Positions 1-6,340 of a stretch of 9,346 bases of DNA are shown piece after piece. Below the pieces are notes generated by a model that ran no database searches, was not told the DNA's origin, and worked only from the letters and a program-made list of their open reading frames with translations. Every line of letters begins with the position of its first letter. The stretch's first letter is position 1. The stretch comes from Chloroflexota bacterium (GTDB lineage Bacteria; Chloroflexota; Ktedonobacteria; Ktedonobacterales; Ktedonobacteraceae): assembly GCA_027316975.1 (NCBI GenBank), contig DAHVFL010000164.1, positions 1 to 9,346 on the forward strand, given 5' to 3'. The translations under genes and the position numbers were made by a program.

Positions 1-842
1 GTGTTAGCGTTGCCTGGATCTGGCCCCTGAATCTTCAGGACAATATTCATGCCCTGCACAACACGGCCAAATAGATTATACGATTTGGCAAGCGTCTTGG
101 TATCATTGGCAGTCGTAATGAAGAACTGGCTACCATTGGTATTTGCGCCACTATTTGCCATAACGATAACGCCCGCGGTATAGGCGCCTAATACAGGCTC
201 GTCCTTGAACTTATAGCCGGGACCGCCGCTACCAGTACCCAGGGGGTCGCCGCCTTGAATCACGAAACCAGGTACCACACGATGGAATTTCAGTCCATCA
301 TAGAAGCGGTTCTCGGCCAGGAAGACAAAGTTGTTGACCGTCACAGGCGCGTACTGCGGATCAAGCTCAACCACGATCAGACCGCGATTGGTATTGATGC
401 CCACACAATAGAATGACTTCGTGTTGATGAACATGGTCGGCGGGTTGGGATAGCTACGCACAATCTTCGCCTGGGTAGCTGCGTCTGGCGCGGGCGAGGT
501 ATCCGTCAACTGCTTCGTCACTTTTAGACAGGGTGAAGGATTGGGCAGAGTCAGGTCGGGTTTAGGCGTTGGCACAACGCGCACCTTGACTATAGCCTTT
601 TTGGGTGGCGCGAACGGCCCAGCCTTGAAATAATACAGGCTAAAGATACTGGCAGCGATCACGAGAAGACTCAGGCCAATAGCCCAGGGATAGCGGGCCA
701 GCCCGCGAGCAGGGGGTTTATACCCCGGCATGTTGCGACTGCGCTCCTGCGACTCTTTGACCTCTAATTTTGGTAGCGCGGTGGCGTGTGCTTTAGCAAC
801 CCTCACCGCTCGCCTATGTTCAGTGCGTTTCGTTTTCGGCAT
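1..842 (-). CDS. Membrane-anchored cyclophilin-type peptidyl-prolyl cis-trans isomerase (3' end outside window)
   Basis: Catalyses cis-trans isomerisation of Xaa-Pro bonds and so helps proteins fold. Reading the minus strand from the ATG at 842 gives 280 codons without a stop before the window edge, so the C-terminus is missing. Residues 1-52 are very basic. Residues about 53-72 (WAIGLSLLVIAASIFSLYYF) form one transmembrane segment, which by the positive-inside rule puts the rest outside the cell. A proline-rich linker (about 76-136) leads to the cyclophilin domain (about 148 onward). Visible signatures are FHRVVPGFVIQGGDP (R188, Q196) and NGSQFFIT (Q239, F240), matching the family's catalytic arginine and substrate-pocket residues. 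An A/G-rich stretch (AGAGAAAG) just upstream is a modest ribosome site. The gene has its own promoter, so it need not be co-transcribed with the peptidase gene upstream. Family is certain. The natural client is unknown; exported proteins are the obvious inference. Confidence 0.93.
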   Translation of the reverse strand, partial: MPKTKRTEHRRAVRVAKAHATALPKLEVKESQERSRNMPGYKPPARGLARYPWAIGLSLLVIAASIFSLYYFKAGPFAPPKKAIVKVRVVPTPKPDLTLPNPSPCLKVTKQLTDTSPAPDAATQAKIVRSYPNPPTMFINTKSFYCVGINTNRGLIVVELDPQYAPVTVNNFVFLAENRFYDGLKFHRVVPGFVIQGGDPLGTGSGGPGYKFKDEPVLGAYTAGVIVMANSGANTNGSQFFITTANDTKTLAKSYNLFGRVVQGMNIVLKIQGPDPGNAN

Positions 843-932
843 GTTTCTTTCTCTGTTTGTTTGTTTTTTCAATCCTCATCCGCCCCGAAAGCCGGATGCC
901 AATTTCCTGAATAAATACCATCGTTTCGTGCT

Positions 933-961
933 ATAATAACCCTCTTGCGCGTTTGGGTCAA
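933..961 (-). promoter_or_regulatory. Sigma-70-type promoter for the peptidyl-prolyl isomerase
   Basis: On the minus strand, TTGACC (961-956) is followed after exactly 17 bases by TATTAT (938-933). Each hexamer differs from consensus (TTGACA/TATAAT) at one position and the spacing is ideal. Transcription would start near 926, leaving a leader of about 84 nt before the ATG at 842. That leader can form a small hairpin (CATCCG at 877-882 against CGGATG at 893-898), which has no following U-run and so is not a terminator. Confidence 0.75.
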
Positions 962-1017
962 GTACCAGTACGCAAAAGGGAACCATGCGAAGATAGCCTG
1001 CTGTTCAGCAAAACCTA

Positions 1018-1563
1018 TCAGAGAAAGGATGAAGCGTGAGAAAAAAGATGAACCTGCGCCAGCCGTAAGAGCATGGTATGCGCGCTGACTTCGTAGCGTT
1101 GGGCGAGCGAGTGGATAAAGGTCTCATCCAGGTAGTCGAGGGATTTTTCTTTAAGGTCGGCGGCAAGCATAGCTGCCGGCATCAGGAATCCGGCAGCGAC
1201 GATGCTGGCTTCAAACCCGGTGGGATCAATTTTCAATGACGATTGCTGCAAGTCCAGTGGAAAGGGAAAGTTGCGGTCGATATGGATGCCCGTATGGTGG
1301 CGCAGTTCAATATGAGCCAGTTCATGAGCGATGGCAAAACGCTGCTGGAACGTATTATGCAGCGCGTTGATACCAATAACCGGCTGGCTGCCTTCCCAGA
1401 GCAGCAAGCCTGACACAGTAATCTCGTAGGATACGCTGCGCACTGGTATACCCCTTAATTGCGCGACTTGCTCAACTGGAACCGGCGGCTCGCTGACCTG
1501 CGCGAGCGAAAGCAACCTCTCAATGGCCTTTTGCAGGCGGGCATGATTGATTTTCCAGTTCAC
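1018..1563 (-). CDS. ImmA/IrrE-family zinc metallopeptidase (M78-like)
   Basis: Predicted cytoplasmic zinc protease of 181 residues. The zinc motif is HELAH (H80, E81, H84) in the typical setting FAIAHELAHIELRHH. A third ligand, E118, sits in a segment like the family's EAN..AAELLMP (here EASIVAAGFLMP). The C-terminal stretch LAQRYEVSAHTMLLRLAQVHL (153-173) matches the usual family ending. Known relatives (ImmA of ICEBs1, IrrE/PprI of Deinococcus) cleave a partner repressor and thereby switch on genes. No N-terminal helix-turn-helix is fused here and no repressor gene is beside it, so the substrate is unknown. The start is GTG at 1563, chosen because GGAGG lies 7 nt upstream. It lies 117 bp downstream of eccC on the same strand and may be read from the eccC transcript. 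Family call is strong; any role in secretion or stress is inference. Confidence 0.9.
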   Translation of the reverse strand: MNWKINHARLQKAIERLLSLAQVSEPPVPVEQVAQLRGIPVRSVSYEITVSGLLLWEGSQPVIGINALHNTFQQRFAIAHELAHIELRHHTGIHIDRNFPFPLDLQQSSLKIDPTGFEASIVAAGFLMPAAMLAADLKEKSLDYLDETFIHSLAQRYEVSAHTMLLRLAQVHLFSHASSFL

Positions 1564-1570
1564 TATGAAA

Positions 1571-1575
1571 CCTCC
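1571..1575 (-). promoter_or_regulatory. Shine-Dalgarno fixing the GTG start of the ImmA-like peptidase
   Basis: GGAGG on the minus strand, 7 nt before the GTG at 1563. It is the strongest ribosome site among the minus-strand genes of the window and decides the non-ATG start. Confidence 0.7.
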
Positions 1576-1584
1576 AACGTTTTC

Positions 1585-1621
1585 AGGGCGGGGGGCAGCA
1601 AGAGCGACGAAGCCCCGCCCT
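1585..1621 (-). promoter_or_regulatory. GC-rich intergenic hairpin just ahead of the ImmA-like gene's ribosome site
   Basis: A perfect 9-bp inverted repeat (AGGGCGGGG at 1585-1593 and CCCCGCCCT at 1613-1621) encloses a 19-nt loop. On the eccC-to-peptidase transcript it ends 9 nt before the GGAGG. No run of U follows in either direction, so it is not a normal intrinsic terminator. It could protect an RNA end after processing, slow transcription, or influence peptidase translation. Function is inferred; the structure is read directly. Confidence 0.5.
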
Positions 1622-1660
1622 GGTCATCGTTCGAGCAGTTCGCGCTTCTGGGGCTTGCCT

Positions 1661-1674
1661 CCACTCTAGAAACC
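1661..1674. repeat. Copy 1 of a 14-bp direct repeat flanking eccC
   Basis: CCACTCTAGAAACC, 7 bp beyond the eccC stop codon and about 100 bp upstream of the peptidase start. It matches the copy at 5870-5883 at 13 of 14 positions, including an unbroken CTCTAGAAACC. It contains the 6-bp palindrome TCTAGA. Confidence 0.5.
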
Positions 1675-1680
1675 TCACTC

Positions 1681-4600
1681 CTACACCCCGGCTAGCATTT
1701 GCACTTCTTCAGGCATCGGTTCATCGTCAGAAGTCTCATGCTTCTCAACGGGACACCAGGGACAGCTATGAACCGGGGCGGGCGGTTGCCGCATGGCTTT
1801 GGCGGTGCGGGTGAGATTCTTGACAGTAAGCTGCATAGCATCCTGTGTCAAATGGGCAAATTGCACCAGGTTTCGCTGGTTGCGACGAACCAGGAAGCCC
1901 CTGCCAGGTGGCATATCGGTCATGCGCACGCCCAGAACCTGCTGGTCATTGGGATCAGCGCCAAGCACAATGCCCAATCGTCCTGCTCGTACCTGTGTAA
2001 GCAGTGGGTCTGTACGCCCCAGGTCCGAAGGGGTACCAGCCACCAGGATATGCAGCCGCAGATCGCGCGATTGCAGCAAAAACTCCTTCAAATCGGTAAT
2101 GGGGTTTTTACCCAGCGCATTTAGCTGCTCGTAATCGTCGATAACGAGCAGGATGGGGGTTAAATCCCTTCCAACAGGTTCATCATCATCATCCTCTTGC
2201 TGTTCTAACTCCGCCTGCAAACGTGCCATTCGCCCGCCCAACTCTTCTTTCAACTTGTTGATGGCAGCCACCAGTTTTTCTTCGCTATCTGCATACTGCC
2301 AGATGTTGGGCAGGCGACGCATAGGACGCGAGGTGCGCCGGAAATCCACCAGTATGACTTTTGTGTCAGCGTAACCGGGGGTGCTGGCAAGTATAATCAA
2401 GCAGGATTGCAGCACGCCTGTGCGTCCGCTGCCAGGACCACCCGCCACCAGCGCGTGGGGCGTATCGACGCTCAGCTCAAGCGCAATCGGCTGAAGCGAA
2501 AGGTCTTCGATACCCGCGCGCAGAAGCATACCGCGGGCTTGCTGCGATTGCGTATCACCAAAGGCCGCCTCAACCAGGAAATCGTCGATATGCACGTATT
2601 CGGGAAGCAGTTGGATAGGCGGTGCGCTATTACCATCACCCTCCACTTCTTTTGCTATCTCTGCAACCAGTTCACCCAGGAAACGATTCTGCTCATCATC
2701 ATCATCGCCCGCGGCTGGCAGCGCGATTTGGGCTTCCTCCAACGTCTGCCCGCGCCGGTAGCCGCGTCCCGGTACGGCAGGGTCAAGATAGACAGCGTCG
2801 CTTTTGCCCAGGAAAATCAGCGAGTCCGTCAGTTCAACCAGGCGCAGGCCGATACGCAGATCGATCAAACTCAGCAGTTGTGAGGAAACGGTGACGGGCC
2901 GGTCAGCGCTCAAGACGAGATAGACGCCATACGTACGCCCGAATCGCGCAATCGCCAGCAACATATCCATTTCTTTATCAAAAGCCTGCTTAAATTCGAT
3001 GAACTTATCAATCACCAGCACAACGCCGGGTAATTCGGGCAGGGATGGCTTTTCCTGGCGACGGCGTTGATAGCTCAGAAAATCATCGATCTGTTGATCG
3101 CGACAGATGTTTTTACGCTCCTCGATGATGCCGTGCAGTTTGCGTAATAAGCGGCGGATATATTCGCCATCTGGTTCGCCAAAGATGCCGCCAACATGGG
3201 GCAGTTTCTCAAAGATACGCAAAGCCTGGCCGCCGTAATCGACGAGGTACATATGTAGTTGCGCCGGCGTGTGTGTCTGCGCAAGCGAGGTAATCAGGGT
3301 GCGCAGGAAGACGCTTTTGCCAGAGCCAGAGGCGCCCGCTACCAGCACATGCCCGCCCTGGCGCGCCATATCGAGCATCAACGGCTCCTGTCTCTGCTCC
3401 ACAGGGAGATCAACCAGCCCGACGGGACAGGTTAGCCAGCCGTAGCGCGGCTGCGGCGCGCCAGATTCAGCAGCACCGGTTGGCTCGACAGGCGGTGAAA
3501 GATCTTGCTGCGCGTTGATTTCTTGCAGGCTGATGCGATTCGGCAAGGGATCGGGCCAGGGCCGGAAAAGATCGGCTCCGATCGTGGCGGAGTATGGCTC
3601 AATCAAATCCATCAGCACCTTCTGGTCGGTGACTTCTTCCGCGCCTACCGGTGCCTGCTTTGCCAGCATGAGCGATTCGTTAGAAACACGCGCTTTTTGC
3701 GAAATACGCGCGCTCTGCAATAACTCGAAAACCTCCGTACCCACCTGGAAATAGGCACGACCGGGAACACTGAATGGCAGGAGTCCGGCCTCGGAACGCC
3801 CCAGCATATCGCGGCTATCCTGCACGGACGCCACGCGCAGGCAGATGCGGAATTTGAGGTTGGACCAGATGTTGGGATTGACCGCACCCGTGGGCTTCTG
3901 CGTCGCCAGGATCAGATGCACTCCCAGGCTGCGTCCTTTCTGCACTACGCTGACCAACCCTTCCATAAAAGTAGGATGCTCTTTCGCCAGTTCCGCGAAT
4001 TCGTCAATGATAATAAAGAGATTCGGCAGGGGCTGGTAAGCCAGGGGATTCTGGGCGCGCAGAGCCTGGTATTGCACGATCTTCCTGGCGTTGGCCCCGG
4101 CCAGGATATGTTCGCGGCGTCTCAACTCACTTTTAAGGGCGTGCAGGGCGCGTTCGGTCAGCCTGCCACTCAGGTCGCTGACCATGCCGACGGTATGCGG
4201 TATCTTCTCAAACGGCTTGAAGGCCGCGCCGCCTTTGAAGTCCACCAGGACAAAGTTGACCAGGTGCGGGTGGTGTGTCAGAGCCAGACCAACGATCAGT
4301 GAACTGAGCAACTCGCTTTTGCCCGCGCCTGTCGTACCAGCGACGATGCCATGCGGGCCATGCGCGTTGTCATTGAAATCAATCCATACCGTCCCATTCA
4401 AGCCTGTGCCCATAGGGACACGCAGGCGTCCAAAGGGAGGCGAACTCCACCACTGCTCAATATTGAGATGATCGGCATAGTCTATACCAAGCAGATCGAG
4501 CAAGCGAACATTACCGGGCAGATCGGCAGTATCATCACCTTCAATGGCGATTTGCATTGGCGCGAGTTCTCGCGCGATGCTGCGCGCCATCGCCACTTCC

Positions 4601-5835
4601 ATGATGTCCGGGCGCACATTTTGCAGCGTCTCGCCCGCGAAGCCGGCAGCCGCGTAATTCAAGTTGTTTTGATCGAGGATACGCACAACGCCGCGACATT
4701 CGCCCGGTACGGCCTGTTCCTGAGCCACCAGGTAAATAATCGATACGCCCAGTTGTTCGCCAAGCTTGAAAGCGCTGTTCAAAGCCGGGTGCTTGCGCGC
4801 TTCGATATAATCATGCACCATCACGACCAGGTGCGGCAGAGGAGTTTCCGAATTTCCAGTCGCAGTAGGAGGAGCAGGCGTTTCACCGTCACCCCGCGTA
4901 GCTCGCTGGCTCAACTCTTCCAGCAGCACATTCAACAGCAGGTCAGCTTCTTCCTGACCTGCGGCAAACAAACGCTCCAGTTTGCCCGGCTTGCTCTGTT
5001 TGAGAGGCAGCGTATGCGGCAATTCTTTCAGCCATACCCAGTCTTGCTGTTGCGATGCAGGGAAAAGCCCCAGAATACGCACGTCTTCCGGCGAATGTAA
5101 CGCGGCGATCTGGCACAAAAAGCCGCGCGCGAAGTCGGCTACGACCTGGCGCGGCCCGGTAATACCCAGCGACTTGACCCTGGTAAGTGGGACACTACAT
5201 GGAACATCTTTTACCAGCGCGAACTCTTGTTGAAAATTTTGCACTTCGGCCAGCATGGGATGAGTGACATCCAATTCGGGGGCCTGTATCTCAATGGTGA
5301 ACGGATGGGTACCCAGTCCGACACGAACTTCCAGGAAATCCGGGTCATCCGGGCGTCGTTCCCATAGATGCGTGCGCTCGCTAATGAATGCTTGCAGGTC
5401 GGTATTATTGGGGTCTTTGAGCAACGACAGTGCGCGCTGCTCTTCAACCTTTTCTCTCATCTTCGCGCGTAATGTGTTTAGCAGCTCACGATACTTCTGG
5501 TCGCCTTGCTTCCATTGTCGTTTCACCTGCCTGGTTTTCTGAGAGCCGGCCGCCATGTTCATCAAGGGCGACATCAGAGAGAAGGCCAGCATAGGCAGCA
5601 GAAAGATCATTTGCTGTGGAGACCGCTGGCCCGCCAGATAATAGATGCCGACCATCAAGCCCATCATAATCAGAGGCATCACTAGAGTGATGGAGGATTG
5701 TTTAAGAGGAAGCGCTTCTCGTTCCGGCGGCATCGGAATGATGACTTTTCCCTGTGGAAAAGATGACCAGATACGCGGCGGCCTGTTAAAGGTTTCTCGC
5801 GTCGTGGTTTGCGCTTTAGACTCTGTTACTGGCAT
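1681..5835 (-). CDS. eccC: EccC-type FtsK/SpoIIIE ATPase of a type VII (ESX) secretion system
   Basis: Membrane-bound motor that recognises and drives WXG100-type substrates through the ESX channel; 1384 residues, the usual full EccC length. After a short cytosolic start come two transmembrane segments (about 48-69 and 75-96), a linker, then three RecA-like FtsK domains. Domain 1: Walker A GTTGAGKS (500-507), Walker B LFIIIDEF (D611, E612), both intact. Domain 2: Walker A GASGSGKS (834-841) but Walker B VVLVIDKF (D943, K944), with lysine where the catalytic glutamate is expected. Domain 3: Walker A GGPGSGRT (1132-1139) with arginine for the lysine, and IDDY (1232-1235) for Walker B. This fits the known pattern of one hydrolysing and two degenerate domains. 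No FHA domains precede the membrane part, unlike firmicute EssC. An unusual tail (1351-1384) holds H1356, C1358, C1361 and H1366. The ribosome site is weak (AAGAGAGAAAAG). EccB, EccD and WXG100 genes are not in the window. Confidence 0.92.
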   Translation of the reverse strand: MPVTESKAQTTTRETFNRPPRIWSSFPQGKVIIPMPPEREALPLKQSSITLVMPLIMMGLMVGIYYLAGQRSPQQMIFLLPMLAFSLMSPLMNMAAGSQKTRQVKRQWKQGDQKYRELLNTLRAKMREKVEEQRALSLLKDPNNTDLQAFISERTHLWERRPDDPDFLEVRVGLGTHPFTIEIQAPELDVTHPMLAEVQNFQQEFALVKDVPCSVPLTRVKSLGITGPRQVVADFARGFLCQIAALHSPEDVRILGLFPASQQQDWVWLKELPHTLPLKQSKPGKLERLFAAGQEEADLLLNVLLEELSQRATRGDGETPAPPTATGNSETPLPHLVVMVHDYIEARKHPALNSAFKLGEQLGVSIIYLVAQEQAVPGECRGVVRILDQNNLNYAAAGFAGETLQNVRPDIMEVAMARSIARELAPMQIAIEGDDTADLPGNVRLLDLLGIDYADHLNIEQWWSSPPFGRLRVPMGTGLNGTVWIDFNDNAHGPHGIVAGTTGAGKSELLSSLIVGLALTHHPHLVNFVLVDFKGGAAFKPFEKIPHTVGMVSDLSGRLTERALHALKSELRRREHILAGANARKIVQYQALRAQNPLAYQPLPNLFIIIDEFAELAKEHPTFMEGLVSVVQKGRSLGVHLILATQKPTGAVNPNIWSNLKFRICLRVASVQDSRDMLGRSEAGLLPFSVPGRAYFQVGTEVFELLQSARISQKARVSNESLMLAKQAPVGAEEVTDQKVLMDLIEPYSATIGADLFRPWPDPLPNRISLQEINAQQDLSPPVEPTGAAESGAPQPRYGWLTCPVGLVDLPVEQRQEPLMLDMARQGGHVLVAGASGSGKSVFLRTLITSLAQTHTPAQLHMYLVDYGGQALRIFEKLPHVGGIFGEPDGEYIRRLLRKLHGIIEERKNICRDQQIDDFLSYQRRRQEKPSLPELPGVVLVIDKFIEFKQAFDKEMDMLLAIARFGRTYGVYLVLSADRPVTVSSQLLSLIDLRIGLRLVELTDSLIFLGKSDAVYLDPAVPGRGYRRGQTLEEAQIALPAAGDDDDEQNRFLGELVAEIAKEVEGDGNSAPPIQLLPEYVHIDDFLVEAAFGDTQSQQARGMLLRAGIEDLSLQPIALELSVDTPHALVAGGPGSGRTGVLQSCLIILASTPGYADTKVILVDFRRTSRPMRRLPNIWQYADSEEKLVAAINKLKEELGGRMARLQAELEQQEDDDDEPVGRDLTPILLVIDDYEQLNALGKNPITDLKEFLLQSRDLRLHILVAGTPSDLGRTDPLLTQVRAGRLGIVLGADPNDQQVLGVRMTDMPPGRGFLVRRNQRNLVQFAHLTQDAMQLTVKNLTRTAKAMRQPPAPVHSCPWCPVEKHETSDDEPMPEEVQMLAGV

Positions 5836-5869
5836 ATCTTTTCTCTCTTTACAAAATTCACCCTGGTAA

Positions 5870-5883
5870 CCTCTCTAGAAACC
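5870..5883. repeat. Copy 2 of the 14-bp direct repeat flanking eccC
   Basis: CCTCTCTAGAAACC, 35 bp upstream of the eccC start codon. It has one mismatch to the copy at 1661-1674 and the same orientation. Because both copies lie upstream of a minus-strand gene (eccC and the peptidase), a shared protein-binding site is one reading. A footprint of an inserted cassette is the other. Confidence 0.5.
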
Positions 5884-5963
5884 AATTCGACACTTTCAAC
5901 AGAGCTTCTTAGTGCTGAAAGTCCCGATACAATACATCCAACCAACCCAAATAGGCCATAGCA

Positions 5964-5975
5964 AAAAGCGCTTTT
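5964..5975. promoter_or_regulatory. 12-bp perfect palindrome AAAAGCGCTTTT
   Basis: A perfect dyad about 130 bp upstream of the eccC start and 32 bp before the first DnaA-box-like site, bordered by GGCC on both sides (5954-5957 and 5977-5980). It could bind a dimeric regulator. No specific factor can be named from the sequence. Confidence 0.35.
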
Positions 5976-6006
5976 GGGCCAATTAACGAATTTTTCGACC
6001 AATCTG

Positions 6007-6081
6007 TGTGGATAAGCCTGTGGATAAAATTGGGGATAACTGGGGATAAGTACGTGATTCTGGTGGATAACTGGCGGATAA
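6007..6081 (-). promoter_or_regulatory. Array of six DnaA-box-like nonamers upstream of dnaB
   Basis: Read on the minus strand, six nonamers resemble the DnaA box TTATCCACA: two perfect copies (6007-6015, 6019-6027), two TTATCCCCA (6031-6039, 6041-6049), one TTATCCACC (6062-6070) and one TTATCCGCC (6073-6081). Start-to-start distances are 12, 12, 10, 21 and 11 bp, so all sit on roughly the same face of the helix. DnaA is known to bind such boxes at origins and at promoters it controls. The nearby A/T-rich stretch and the dnaB and dnaD-like genes downstream make replication control the natural reading. Box identity is seen; DnaA binding is inferred. Confidence 0.75.
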
Positions 6082-6132
6082 ACTATGTTATGTCACGCGG
6101 CACGCTCACAGCATAGGTGCAATGAGACGAAC

Positions 6133-6149
6133 ATATCCACATATCCACA
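6133..6149 (+). promoter_or_regulatory. Two further DnaA-box-like nonamers in opposite orientation
   Basis: ATATCCACA occurs at 6133-6141 and again at 6141-6149, sharing one base. Each has one mismatch to TTATCCACA and reads on the plus strand, facing the six-box array from the dnaB side. The two cannot easily be occupied at once because they touch. Confidence 0.5.
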
Positions 6150-6195
6150 GAGCACACCTCTCGCCTGCATTTGCTTTACCGGCAGAGATTCGCTA

Positions 6196-6216
6196 CACTA
6201 GTGAAACACCGGTGTT
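6196..6216. promoter_or_regulatory. Adjacent palindromes, candidate operator of dnaB
   Basis: An 8-bp palindrome CACTAGTG (6196-6203) is followed one base later by a 12-bp perfect palindrome AACACCGGTGTT (6205-6216). They sit about 65-85 bp upstream of the dnaB -10 element, where an activator or repressor dimer could bind. No matching known regulator is claimed. Confidence 0.35.
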
Positions 6217-6279
6217 GAGTTTGAGAGATTTTTTTACCCGAAATTTGGCCGGAGCTGAGCACAGAAAATCGAACCTATG

Positions 6280-6288
6280 TGCTATAAT
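6280..6288 (+). promoter_or_regulatory. Extended -10 promoter of dnaB
   Basis: TGCTATAAT combines a perfect -10 hexamer TATAAT (6283-6288) with the upstream TG of an extended -10 element. The -35 region is poor (ACAGAA at 6261-6266, 16-bp spacing), as is common for this promoter class. Transcription would start near 6295, which is downstream of the ATG at 6122 and 46 nt before the GTG at 6341. This supports the shorter dnaB reading. Confidence 0.65.
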
Positions 6289-6325
6289 CCGGCTAAGAAG
6301 AAATATCCATTACACAGCAGGGCAC

Positions 6326-6330
6326 GAGGT
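6326..6330 (+). promoter_or_regulatory. Ribosome site deciding the dnaB start
   Basis: GAGGT lies 10 nt before the GTG at 6341, a slightly long but workable distance. No in-frame ATG or TTG lies nearer to the conserved helicase N-terminus. Confidence 0.55.
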
Positions 6331-6340
6331 ACAGGCAAGC

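Larger units (their letters stand above)
5836..6006. other. eccC-proximal half of the eccC/dnaB intergenic region
   Basis: No gene is supported here. It should hold the eccC promoter on the minus strand, but I find no pair of hexamers good enough to place it. It holds the second copy of the eccC-flanking repeat (5870-5883), a 7-bp inverted repeat ACTTTCA/TGAAAGT (5892-5898 and 5916-5922, 17-nt gap), a 12-bp palindrome (5964-5975) and an A/T-rich stretch (about 5980-5996) leading into the DnaA-box cluster. Confidence 0.6.

Noticed and set aside
730..936. Small plus-strand open frame (68 codons)
   Set aside because: It lies mostly antisense to the N-terminus of the cyclophilin gene and its leader, shows no recognisable domain and no ribosome site.
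929..937. Plus-strand extended -10 sequence TGCTATAAT
   Set aside because: It overlaps the minus-strand -10 of the isomerase promoter, has no good -35 and no plus-strand gene follows for several kilobases. The minus-strand reading with ideal 17-bp spacing explains it better.
990..1006. Possible terminator TGCTGTTCAGCA after the peptidase gene
   Set aside because: Only a 4-5 bp stem with a tiny loop and no U-run in the direction of transcription.
2179..2706. Runs of four aspartates in EccC (residues 1044-1047 and 1216-1219)
   Set aside because: They lie in loops of the degenerate ATPase domains and look like simple acidic linkers, not a motif.
4351..5100. 249-codon plus-strand open frame
   Set aside because: Entirely antisense to eccC, whose domains are unmistakable. 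Composition looks like a reverse-strand shadow with no family features.
6007..6081. CRISPR-like or tandem repeat interpretation of the repeated GGATAA motif
   Set aside because: Units are 9 bp with about 1-3 bp gaps and the sequence matches DnaA boxes. There are no spacers of CRISPR length.
6122..6340. N-terminal extension of DnaB from the ATG at 6122
   Set aside because: No DnaB similarity, and it covers promoter and DnaA-like elements. The GTG at 6341 fits the family length.
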